Assembly: GCA_023627715.1 (NCBI GenBank) | Contig: JAMAHW010000024.1 | Location: 62,001 to 126,000 of the forward strand | Origin: Periconia sp. R9002 | Lineage: Eukaryota > Ascomycota > Dothideomycetes > Pleosporales > Periconiaceae | DNA: 64,000 nucleotides | Direction: 5' to 3' | In this document: positions 26,168 to 34,925 of the stretch, piece after piece | Layout: every line of letters begins with the position of its first letter | Numbering within the stretch: the first letter of the stretch is position 1 | Translations under genes and position numbers: made by a program | Notes under the pieces: model-generated | What the model saw: only the letters and a program-made list of their open reading frames with translations | Told to the model about the DNA's origin: nothing | Databases searched by the model: none

Positions 26168-26983
26168 TTATGGGTAGCCATTGTTCCTGAATGGCTTTTT
26201 GTGCACGAAGTTAGACACGTCCCGCTGCCTCCTGACCACCTCCAGGTACTTCCAGAGCTCGCCGAGGAGATCCTCGTTGTCCCCATAAGGCCCCTTGTAG
26301 GTGGGGACCTTGACCAGATTGAATGGCTGAGCACTGGCTTTCATCCAGGAGTCATCAATCAGAATCGTGTTGGATTGGCCCCACCGTTTGCCGTTACTAT
26401 ACCCAGGGTGATGTCGCTGGATATCGTTGGAGGCCCATACCCTGTCCAAATTCTTGTACGTCTGAATCTTGTCGTTGTAGAACTCACGCGGGATACCCAT
26501 GTATGTCCTGTCCCACACCGCAATAAGGGATGGGCGGTGGTGCTCGAAGGGCCAGCATTTAAGGATTTCCCTGACGGTGCTAGGTTTTGAACTCGACCAG
26601 ATCATTACCTTGAAGTGGTCAAAGAGGTATTTCAGGAAATCCTCAAGGTATGGGCGAGGAGTGAACCTTGCATGCCAAGGTTTGTAATTTTCTTCGCGGT
26701 AGATCAGGGTCCCATTGAGGTCGAGGACCACGAGTTGCTGTTCTACCGCTTCCTTCTCTGGAACTGGAGGTGGTAGGGGGAGTCCTGCCTTTGCGAGGTA
26801 GGGAAGGGAGACTACGGGGGGTCGAGCCCACCTCTTCGTCTGATCATCGGCGCACTCCTGCCCTAAGTACGCCTTGAAGTTGGAGTCCAAGGTCAACTGC
26901 CAGGCCATGAGTTGGTCGGGTCTGGGCCCGATTGGGGGAAGGGTGGCGGGAGGTGGTGGCAATGGAGTAGATGGGGCTTCCAT
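26168..26983 (-). CDS. FCP1/NIF-domain (HAD-like) protein
   Basis: The downstream reading frame gives 271 residues from the ATG at 26983. The FCP1-homology region (about 80-250) has VVLDLNGTLIYR at the HAD motif I position (DLNGT, 88-92), VMIWSSSKP at motif II, and ILIDDSWMKASAQPFNLVKVP at the late motif, as in TIM50/SCP/FCP1 proteins. In active CTD phosphatases motif I is DxDxT/V; here the second Asp is Asn, which would remove the general acid, so phosphatase activity is doubtful. The N-terminus is Pro-rich. The gene may be incomplete as called: upstream (27043-27371, -) lies a Pro/Tyr/His-rich coding-like stretch with a possible CCAG/GTAAAT donor, and CGACAG just before the ATG is a possible acceptor. 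I could not link these frames cleanly. Confidence 0.8.
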   Translation of the reverse strand: MEAPSTPLPPPPATLPPIGPRPDQLMAWQLTLDSNFKAYLGQECADDQTKRWARPPVVSLPYLAKAGLPLPPPVPEKEAVEQQLVVLDLNGTLIYREENYKPWHARFTPRPYLEDFLKYLFDHFKVMIWSSSKPSTVREILKCWPFEHHRPSLIAVWDRTYMGIPREFYNDKIQTYKNLDRVWASNDIQRHHPGYSNGKRWGQSNTILIDDSWMKASAQPFNLVKVPTYKGPYGDNEDLLGELWKYLEVVRRQRDVSNFVHKKPFRNNGYP

Positions 26984-28217
26984 CTTGAGTATTTCTGTCG
27001 AAAAGGGGGTTTAGCAATTAAAGACTATAGCGGGATATATAATCATTCAATGGCGGAATTTACCTGGAATGACTTGAAGTTGTGTGTTCGTGAGTCGTGC
27101 GATGGCAGCAAGGGGGGTGCTTGTGAGAAGATGGATGATCGTAAGAAGGTAGACACTCGTGAGGAGGGTATTCGTAAATAGATGGGTCGTAAGAAGGTGG
27201 GCTGTGAGAAGGTGTTGAAGTATCCAAAGCTCGAGGTGAATATATACTTGAGGTTGTGGGTAGAAAAAGTTGAATTGGTTGAATCCATCCACCTGCGGCG
27301 GGGAGGGCACCTATATACCTCCCCAGAGGGCAAACGCAGTGACGGCCGAAGAATCCCCTATGTGCCAGCACTTAACCCAGTCAGTTACCCAAATTAGTCA
27401 TCTACATCATTCACTCAAATCATTCACCCAAAGCAGCCACTAATCACCAGTCACCTGACAGAGAGCAAACAACCGTCAACTGGTAAGCATCTGGACGTTT
27501 TGGTAACTAGGGCCGGTCTCTTTTTTCGTCTCTCAGGTATTGATTTTTTTCTGTGTCAGGTAGAATCCCTTTGAATAGCACTTCAAAAGAGTACAGTGAG
27601 CACCAAGTTCGAATAGTCTGTTTCTATGTACAGAGTGGTACTGCATCGGCACACCGCGTCTAAGACGTTCAGCTTAAATGTATCTGTATATTTTATGATG
27701 CACATCTTGGCCTAGGACGTCTTTGTGAGATTTAACTGTCTTGATACAGCGAATAACATTGAATTCAATGACTATCATAATCACATTATTTCTCATTTTT
27801 GTATGACGAACTATTATGAGGGGTTTCACGTAACCAAAAAAAACCAGAGATCCAAAAATCTCTAAAGGAGTGACACAGAAGGCGGACGGCCTTGACTACC
27901 ATGCACATGTGATTATCGTAAAAAAGGAGCACTGAGGATATCCCGATTGGCGTTCATGGCTGAGACGCCAGGTTTCTTTTTAAGATTAACTACTATTTAG
28001 AACTTTTGCATTTGCTAACTACAGTTAATCAATTATCATAGTACTAACCTCCTAACATACAGTCTCCCGATACAACACCCCTCTCTTGGTAAAGACACGC
28101 CGGCCGGATTTACAATTTGCCGAGCGCTGACCAATGAGATGGCGGGGCACCCGAACTCTGAGATATTTTCCGCGTTGCTTCTTCTCTAGTGTTCGAAACC
28201 ACAACATCACCACGGCA
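26984..28217. other. Region between FCP1-like gene and RRP36
   Basis: The first ~390 bases hold the possible upstream exons of the FCP1-like gene and a short direct-repeat patch (27115-27215). From about 27540 to 28050 it is AT-rich and featureless. The last 150 bases are the RRP36 leader, with a CCAAT near 28130. Confidence 0.45.
27115..27215. repeat. Imperfect 15-20 bp direct repeats
   Basis: The words GATCGTAAGAAGGTAGA, GGTCGTAAGAAGGTGGG and TGTGAGAAGRT recur. On the minus strand they read as a Pro-Ser-Tyr-Asp / His-Pro repeated peptide in one frame, which suggests a coding origin. Confidence 0.6.
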
Positions 28218-29237
28218 ATGCCTCTTTCTTCGAAATTAGACCGCAAGATGCGGGCGCTGGATGAAAGTACCGACGACGAGGAGTACTACGAAATCACCGA
28301 CCGATCAACGTCTCCCTCCGTTATCGAAACTGGAGCTGATGGTGCCGAGGTTCTTAGTTCAGAGGATGAAGGAAGTATGGAAGGCTCAGGGGAGGGATCA
28401 GAAGACGAGGGGGAAGTGCAGGCACAAATGAGCAAGGTCTCATTCGGTGCTCTAGCAAAAGCACAAGACGCGCTGGTCAAGCAGCAATCAGCAAATCGGA
28501 AACGCAAGCGCGGCGAAGAGACGACGAAATCACAGGACGATAAACTGCAGACGTTGAGGGAACGGTTACAGGAGATCAAGGCTGCCAGATTGGCTCAAGA
28601 AGGGCCGTCGAAGAAGAAATCGAAGCCGAACAAGCCACAAACCGCTCCCGCAGAGGACGAAGACGACTCTGACGAAGACGATTCATCCGATTCTGATGCT
28701 GCACCCCATGGCCGATCAAGCAAACATGCACCAGCGATCCAATCGAGCAAACGCGCCGTTCCGCGCAAGCGCAAAGTAGTCGAGGTCAAGAAGACAAACT
28801 TCCGCGACCCCCGCTTCGATAGCATAACCGGTCCCAAGGTCGACGAAAACACACTCAGGAAACGGTATGCTTTCCTAGACGACTACAAGAAATCGGAAAT
28901 GGCAGAGCTGCGCGATGCCATCAAAAAGACCAAGAACGAAGCGGACAAGGAGAAGCTGAAGAAGAAACTGACATCGATGGAGTCACAACAAAAGACGCAG
29001 GAGAGAAAGGATCAGCAGCAGAATGTATTGCGCGAGCACAAGAAGAAGGAACGGGAGTTGATCAAGCAAGGCAAGCAACCATTCTACCTGAAGAAGTCGG
29101 AGCAAAAGCAGCTTGCGTTGGTGGAGCGGTTCCAGAATATGAAGTCGAAGGACCGCGATCGCGCAATCGAGCGGCGGCGCAAGAAGGCGACCGCCAAGGA
29201 GCGGAAGAATATGCCCAGCGAGCGGCGTGGGATTTAG
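28218..29237 (+). CDS. RRP36: rRNA biogenesis protein RRP36
   Basis: A single exon of 339 residues. The N-terminal half is acidic (runs of Asp/Glu/Ser around 13-80 and 155-180), with a basic patch KRKRGEE between. The conserved C-terminal half has NFRDPRFDSITG, KRYAFLDDYKKSEMAELR, a long Lys/Glu/Gln helix, PFYLKKSEQKQLALVERFQNMK and a basic tail with RRRKK. This is the order and motif set of RRP36. Known role: part of the 90S/SSU pre-ribosome, needed for early pre-rRNA cleavages towards 18S rRNA in the nucleolus. ATG 28218 follows GGCA and gives the family-typical acidic start; an in-frame ATG at 28134 would add an unrelated basic leader. Confidence 0.92.
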   Translation: MPLSSKLDRKMRALDESTDDEEYYEITDRSTSPSVIETGADGAEVLSSEDEGSMEGSGEGSEDEGEVQAQMSKVSFGALAKAQDALVKQQSANRKRKRGEETTKSQDDKLQTLRERLQEIKAARLAQEGPSKKKSKPNKPQTAPAEDEDDSDEDDSSDSDAAPHGRSSKHAPAIQSSKRAVPRKRKVVEVKKTNFRDPRFDSITGPKVDENTLRKRYAFLDDYKKSEMAELRDAIKKTKNEADKEKLKKKLTSMESQQKTQERKDQQQNVLREHKKKERELIKQGKQPFYLKKSEQKQLALVERFQNMKSKDRDRAIERRRKKATAKERKNMPSERRGI

Positions 29238-29636
29238 GTTATCATTGTTTCTTCAAAGTAATTTCCATGATATCAGATACCCTTTCACCAAACCTTCGCA
29301 GCCAGGTGCACCAATTGAGATAAGTCAGAAAGTTCAAGGCTATTTGCGAATCATAGCGTCCCAATGTGATGACTTCGGAGATCACAGAGAAGGATATGTT
29401 CTTCTACTTTTACTACCAAAGCCTGTCCCGTCGATAAACAACAGCTGGATCTGAAGATAATTATACTACACAATTGCTAACGCACCCAGAAGAAAATATA
29501 TAATGGAGTGTGCAGTAGATAGCAGGCAACATCGATCAGTCCAACCAATAATCCACAGATACGCCGTCGATTTGAATGCTGGGAATGCGATTGAGAACGA
29601 ACAGACGCAACATCACAGAGCAACAACACGCATCGT
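29238..29636. other. Convergent intergenic region, nothing seen
   Basis: About 400 bases of 3' untranslated and terminator DNA between RRP36 (+) and the glycosyltransferase (-). No distinct element stands out. Confidence 0.5.
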
Positions 29637-30782
29637 TCACGACTCCTTCTCTTTCGGTTTCACGAGATCCATAGCATCATACCATCCCTGCATCTCCCAC
29701 CTTACCCTCATGCCAATATCCCTCACCTTCCGACTCCCACTCGTCGGATCCTTGAACCACTTCTGGTGCATACTCTTGATGCCTGCATCCACATCCTCAT
29801 CGGTGACGGCCACCATGTTCCACTTCACATCAATCAGCGTCCACGGCAGAGGTCCATCCCAGCTATGGATCCGATTGAGCAAATTCTGCTCCATGTATTC
29901 CGCATCGAACCCGTCCTTGGTATTCATCAACCTTGTGTAGTACTCAAACAGCTGCAAATTCGGCGCCAACAGGAAGAACCCCGCGTTGAAGTATCCGTAC
30001 TTCTGTAGGCCGTTGTTCTCGAAGGTCGGGGGGAAGACGTGGTTGGGCCCGATGGTTTCGTGCGTGCCGCCCAAGACATACTCGTCCGGTAGCAAGGGGG
30101 GCTCTTCGCCTTCAGGCAAAAGCAACGGACCCTTTACCGAGCGATTCGTCCTGTGGAACTGTGCGCCAGGGTCGTCGAAGACGCCGTCGAGAGGCTCGAG
30201 GAGGATAATGTCACCGTCCAGAAGCAGTATACGACTATACTCGACCATCTGCCACACGCGCAGCTTGCCCATCAGATCGTCCCAGCGCATTTCGTGGTTG
30301 GTGTCGTGCAGCCACTCGGCGTACAAGAAGTCGACAGGCCACAGCTTCGCACCGTCCCGTTCGAGCCGGTCCCGCCGCGATTGCGATACGGAAGGGGTCA
30401 CGACGACGTAGAAGTCGAGGCCGGGACGCCGGATCTTGGTGCTGTTGCTGTGGAGGACCTGCCAGGCCAGGAGGCGCGTGGCTTGAAAGTACTCGTCGGT
30501 TTCCCAGTCATCATCCTTATCCAGAGTACCAGAGAGGAAGGTTACGATGGCGAGTTTTTCGTCAGGGTGGAGGGAGCCGTCGTTCGACGTTGAGCCAGAC
30601 GTCGAGCCAGACGTGTGTTCTTGTGGGAGAGCATGATGGGCGGCGTCCTTGAGCGATTCCAAGCCTGAGTTGAGGCGCTGGTACGATTCCGAGGGCCCCG
30701 AGAGTGAGAGCACCAGTATCGACACGAGCAAGATGGCGCCCACCGCGGCCACGGTGCCACGCTTCTGCACGATCGCTATCAT
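29637..30782 (-). CDS. GT8-like glycosyltransferase, type II membrane protein
   Basis: A single exon of 381 residues. Residues ~11-29 form one hydrophobic segment after a short basic N-terminus, giving a type II Golgi-style anchor, followed by a Ser/Thr/Gly stem. The catalytic domain (about 75-370) has AIVTFLSG, LDFYVVVTP, WDDLMGKLRVWQMVEYSRILLLDGDIILLEPLD with the DxD metal-binding motif DGD at 189-191, YFNAGFFLLAPN (264-275) and a YMEQNLLN segment. These resemble glycogenin-type GT8 enzymes, which use UDP-sugars with Mn2+. The donor and acceptor are unknown; a role in Golgi glycan or wall glycan synthesis is inference. ATG 30782 was chosen because it starts just before the anchor. Confidence 0.88.
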   Translation of the reverse strand: MIAIVQKRGTVAAVGAILLVSILVLSLSGPSESYQRLNSGLESLKDAAHHALPQEHTSGSTSGSTSNDGSLHPDEKLAIVTFLSGTLDKDDDWETDEYFQATRLLAWQVLHSNSTKIRRPGLDFYVVVTPSVSQSRRDRLERDGAKLWPVDFLYAEWLHDTNHEMRWDDLMGKLRVWQMVEYSRILLLDGDIILLEPLDGVFDDPGAQFHRTNRSVKGPLLLPEGEEPPLLPDEYVLGGTHETIGPNHVFPPTFENNGLQKYGYFNAGFFLLAPNLQLFEYYTRLMNTKDGFDAEYMEQNLLNRIHSWDGPLPWTLIDVKWNMVAVTDEDVDAGIKSMHQKWFKDPTSGSRKVRDIGMRVRWEMQGWYDAMDLVKPKEKES

Positions 30783-32080
30783 GTTATTTCTCTCGCGTAT
30801 GTGTGCGCGCGTGTAGTATATACCCCCTCTTGACACTGAACACCACCGATCAGTCCACGTGTACCAAAAGGGCACTGTACATACGAAACGACTTCTCCCT
30901 TCTTTTCTCTCGAGCATTCTCTCCTCGGAGCCTGCCGATCCCTCCCTTCAATACCCATGCGCGCCTAATCCGGTCTGCTCTTCGTAGTACGAGAAACTAC
31001 GCAACACCGCCAAGCTATTCGGAAAAGCTTCTTCCTATTAAATGAGAAGCGCAATTGCGATCTAGCCAAGGAGAAAGTTAGGACGATGCTTTTAAGTGGA
31101 GTATGAGCTGTTTTCTGAGAATCCTTTGTGTTTTCTAGTGAACGGATAAAACCCACCCAACCGCAACGCCCCCCTCCCCCATCTCTAGTAGAATCGGAGA
31201 ATAGTAATAAGTCACTGGACGTTCCGCGAGCAAGGGACGTTTCGATCGATGCATATTATACTGTAGTGCGCTATAAATAGTAATAAAACCAATGTGCATA
31301 TCCATTCTGAGCAAGGGGAAATCAGCAAAAAAACCCTCTTAGTTTCCATGGTAGTCTTTGTCGCCGCCGAGTATTCTTTTAACATGTTAAAAAAACACGA
31401 AAAAAGCGACGCAACAAGTTCGTTCAACAATACCATGTGTCACACACATCCCCTTCTCCTCACCCCTTACATCAAACCTCGCGAGCCCAATTTCATACTC
31501 TCCACCGCTTCGCCCCCGCGACTACAACACACATATACCCTCCCTACCTTTCACTCCCCTCTCCCCCTCAAGTGCTTTTCCTACTTCAAAATCCACTCAC
31601 TCGCCCTCCCTCCCCCCTCTCATCTACTCCTCCTCCTCTTCTCCAAACGTTCTACGCTGAACGCAAGCGAGCCGTCCCACAACATTCCCATTCATGTTAT
31701 CTACATTGATCCTTCATTCCCCCCCTCTTTTCCTTCTTCTTGGTTCTTTTCTAGGTCACTCGGCACTCTGAGAGCCACCTACACACATAGATGTAGATTT
31801 AGACTGAAAGAAGGAAATGGTTCAAAAGGGATGTCTTGGTAGGGAGGGTTGATATTTGAGCTTGAGGGGGTGGGGGTTTATGGGGTTGTAAGCAAGACTG
31901 TGGGGTAGTGGAGGAGGGACGGGATTTTTGACTAGTAGTTAACTATTGATAATGATACACATCTGCACTATAATGTGTATATAAGACTCGTAATAAGTAA
32001 TTGCAACTACTATCATGATTCAATGTATGATTATTCATTATAATACATGAAACTTAACTCCAGCAGTTTCCCTAACCTTA
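30783..32080. other. Intergenic region, pyrimidine-rich
   Basis: This lies between the 5' end of the glycosyltransferase and the 3' end of the helicase (both -). A CT-rich stretch runs from about 31440 to 31750 on the + strand, with open frames of biased composition (Pro/Leu/Ser/His) and no domain. An AT-rich stretch lies at 31920-32050. No gene is supported. Confidence 0.5.
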
Positions 32081-34474
32081 TCACACAAAGTTCTTCTCCA
32101 CCTCCCCCGTCGTCTTCTTACACTTCTTCAAAAAATCCTCCGTCGTCAGCGTCTCCGCAGCAGAATATTTCGCAATTAAAGCTTCCTCCACCACCTTCCT
32201 CAGTCCCTCTACACCCCCTCGCGGCTCAATTTCCCATTTCTCGCCATCACGCACGTTGAAGAGGATGATTTGCGGAGGAGACTCTCGCTTGTGCTGTGTG
32301 CACCAGAGATAAGCGTAGCCGCAGACTTGGACGACGTGGTCGAGCGAGAGCTGCGAGACGTATTTGATTTCCCAGATCGATACGTTTGAGGAAGGTTTAT
32401 GTTCGAGCACTCGTTTCGCGTGCTTGCTTTGCGGTGGATTGGCGGGTGTGTGGTGCTCGCCGTACTGGATAATGTCTGCGCGTCCGTATAACCTGGTACT
32501 CTGTGGCTGGTCTGTAGATGCATCGTCGTCCATGGTGAATTCTTTTTGTTCTAATTTGACTTCAAAGTCTAGGTCAGCATGTTCTGGAAATTGTGTCTGT
32601 AGACGCTGTGTCGCTTCCGCTAGACCCGACGCAAACCATTTGAAATCGTGGTTTTTCATTTGAAGGAAGCGGGGCTTGTATCCCGAGACCTTGGCTGCGT
32701 ATTTGCATGCCTCGCGGCAGAGCCACACGGCTCGAGCTGTCTCGTTGGTGAGTTTACTGAATGGCGAGACTTGCGTCTTCTGGAGGGTGGTTAGACTGCC
32801 GAATGCTGTATGCTCGTAGTGGGCTACCACGGCGATCCCGTTGATGTCACTGACGGCCTCGTAATGTCTCTTGTCGGGATCAGGGTTAGTAGGGACGATG
32901 GTTGGAGCTTTGATGTGTTGCCGCTCTGGGAGTGATTCTGCGATGGTGGTGATTCGGAGATGCTCTGTGCATATGTTTTCGAGGACCTCACTGCGGATAT
33001 GACGAGACAAGTCGGATACGGAAACTGATACTGGCAAAAGTAGACCGAGCTCAAGTGGGCGGTCCGACTTTTCTGGCATGGGCAGTGCCCCAGGTTTTCC
33101 GAGCGGAACGATATTAGTAGTCTTGTCAAGTTCTACCATGTCGAGAAATGGCATAGGCCTAGTACCTTTTCCATGCAACGCAATCAACTGTTCGCGCGCG
33201 CGGGTAAGAGCAACATAGATTGGATTTGGGCAGACGTCGTCGGGAAGATCCCGAGCATGAAACTTGAAATAACCGTCATCGACACCGTAAACGATGACAA
33301 GCTCACGCTCTTTTCCTTTGAATTGGTGGTACGTGCTCACAACGGCCTTGCCTCTCAAGACGTTATCGTCCAAAGGCGAGTCGTCTGATTGTGGCTCTGC
33401 CACGAGCAGGTCATGGTCTTCAGAAAGGTGGTTGATTAAAAGTCGCAACGGCAGATTAGAACGCACCGAAGGCGCCAGGAAAGCCGTCTGTTCAGGACCA
33501 TACTTTTCAATAAAGGGAAGGAGATACCGGGCGATGCGCTTGACATCGTTGACCTTGGAGATCTTTGTGTGCAGATAGATTGGCCTGGGCCCTCTGCGCG
33601 AGCTAACAATGTATTTCTCACTACCGAGGAAGACTTTATTCACAAAGGCTGCATTTTCACAAGTGAGACGGAAGCTCTCGCTCAGTGTACGGTGGACCCA
33701 TGGGTGAGGAGAAAGCGTGGTCATGATAGAGGGAGCGAGGCTCAAATAGCGAGGATCAGCGCCTCTGAATCCATATATGGCCTGTCGCTCGTCCCCAAGA
33801 ACCACGATTTGGGGGGGCCTTCCCTGCGCGGCATTCGTTACAGCGGATATGAATGAGCATACGAGCCAGAATATGTCGTCTGTGCAATCTTGTAGCTCAT
33901 CTAGAATTATCCTCTGGTATGGCTTGCCTGTCCAGACTGGAGTATCTCGTTTTTCTCTGAGGGCTCGGAGGACAGTGTCATTGAACACGACAGTGCCGAA
34001 CAGTTGACCAGCCATTCCATGGAACGTGGAGGCATCGGCATTAGAATATTTTTCTAGGCGAGCGGTTGTGTCAATCTGTAGAGCTTTGTTGTAAAGCAGG
34101 ATGGTGTGCAGTTCGGTTGGGTAAGCGGCAACGATGGCTTCAGCTGTGGCTGTTTTTCCTGTACCTGGGCGAGCCGAGACAACAACATTGTGAGTGCGGC
34201 ATTTTTGAACAATAGCTTGCTGTCCAGCCGATGGGACGAATTCTTTTCGCCGCTTGGTGAAAGGATTTGCTACCGTCTTGTATACTCGGTCTGGGATGTG
34301 AGGGAGGCACTGTTTTGGCTCGTCATTCACTGTTCGGTAGCGAAACGATTGTTTGCCGCGCTTGTGGAACGAATTTCGATGCAAAGGGATTGCACGAAGT
34401 TGCTGGAAGCTCCACATAGTGTTATCGATGTGCGGTGAAATAGGCGGACGGGTCAGTTTGGTGTTTTGATACAT
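32081..34474 (-). CDS. UvrD-like SF1 helicase with PD-(D/E)XK-like C-terminus
   Basis: A single exon of 797 residues. The SF1A helicase motifs look intact: Walker A ARPGTGKT (101-108), Walker B LDELQD (191-196), motif III GDERQAIYGFRGAD (227-240), motif IV-like LSESFR (264-269), motif V STYHQFKGKER (380-390) and motif VI YVALTRARE (420-428). After a linker the C-terminus has FEVKLEQ (637-643), GRADII with Asp667, WEIKYV with Glu702/Lys704, and QVCGYAYLW (716-724). This order (D...ExK...QxxxY) fits a RecB/AddB-type PD-(D/E)XK nuclease. A DNA-unwinding, DNA-cutting repair role is inferred. Without the first 19 residues the N-terminus (from Met20, base 34417) is rich in Arg/Lys/Ser/Phe and has no acidic residue for about 28 positions, like a mitochondrial presequence, so ATG 34417 may be the true start. 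Confidence 0.87.
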   Translation of the reverse strand: MYQNTKLTRPPISPHIDNTMWSFQQLRAIPLHRNSFHKRGKQSFRYRTVNDEPKQCLPHIPDRVYKTVANPFTKRRKEFVPSAGQQAIVQKCRTHNVVVSARPGTGKTATAEAIVAAYPTELHTILLYNKALQIDTTARLEKYSNADASTFHGMAGQLFGTVVFNDTVLRALREKRDTPVWTGKPYQRIILDELQDCTDDIFWLVCSFISAVTNAAQGRPPQIVVLGDERQAIYGFRGADPRYLSLAPSIMTTLSPHPWVHRTLSESFRLTCENAAFVNKVFLGSEKYIVSSRRGPRPIYLHTKISKVNDVKRIARYLLPFIEKYGPEQTAFLAPSVRSNLPLRLLINHLSEDHDLLVAEPQSDDSPLDDNVLRGKAVVSTYHQFKGKERELVIVYGVDDGYFKFHARDLPDDVCPNPIYVALTRAREQLIALHGKGTRPMPFLDMVELDKTTNIVPLGKPGALPMPEKSDRPLELGLLLPVSVSVSDLSRHIRSEVLENICTEHLRITTIAESLPERQHIKAPTIVPTNPDPDKRHYEAVSDINGIAVVAHYEHTAFGSLTTLQKTQVSPFSKLTNETARAVWLCREACKYAAKVSGYKPRFLQMKNHDFKWFASGLAEATQRLQTQFPEHADLDFEVKLEQKEFTMDDDASTDQPQSTRLYGRADIIQYGEHHTPANPPQSKHAKRVLEHKPSSNVSIWEIKYVSQLSLDHVVQVCGYAYLWCTQHKRESPPQIILFNVRDGEKWEIEPRGGVEGLRKVVEEALIAKYSAAETLTTEDFLKKCKKTTGEVEKNFV

Positions 34475-34710
34475 ACATACCTACCTTCTGACCAAACCAC
34501 CGCTCCCCCACAAAAAACAAAAAAGCAAACAAAAAAAAACACAAACACGCCAGAAAAAGTAAGTAACCTCCTCCCAATCAAAACTCTTATCCGCATCTAT
34601 CTATCTACGCCTGGCCAAACCCCACCATACAGGTAGGTACTCAAGGTATGTAGTAATCTAAAACATTAAGGCAAGACGTTTTTATATATAGTCGCCTACC
34701 TACTAGCATG

Positions 34711-34925
34711 AATCGCGTAAGTATATACTTACATAAACCTTTATCTATGCAGCAAAGCCCGTCGTTTGCTGTTAATGTTCGTAGCTGTTCTTTTAAGGGT
34801 AGCTATATCCTACCAACCTAAATCGCGTTAAGTATATGGATGGTAAACCTTCATCGTTGCAACGAAGTCTGTCGTCGTTAGTAATGTTTGTGGCTGTTCT
34901 TTTAAGAGTACCTATACATATCTAC
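34711..34925. repeat. Diverged ~110-bp tandem duplication
   Basis: Copy A starts AATCGCGTAAGTATAT at 34711, and copy B starts AATCGCGTTAAGTATAT at 34821. Both continue with TAAACCTT, GCA(G/A)C(A/G)AAG, CCGTCG or CTGTCG, and GCTGTTCTTTTAAGRGTA. There are many substitutions and few gaps, so the duplication is old or was mutated. Confidence 0.8.

Noticed and set aside
31294..31842. 182-codon plus-strand frame in CT-rich DNA
   Set aside because: The Pro/Leu/Ser/His bias is explained by the pyrimidine-rich base composition. No domain.
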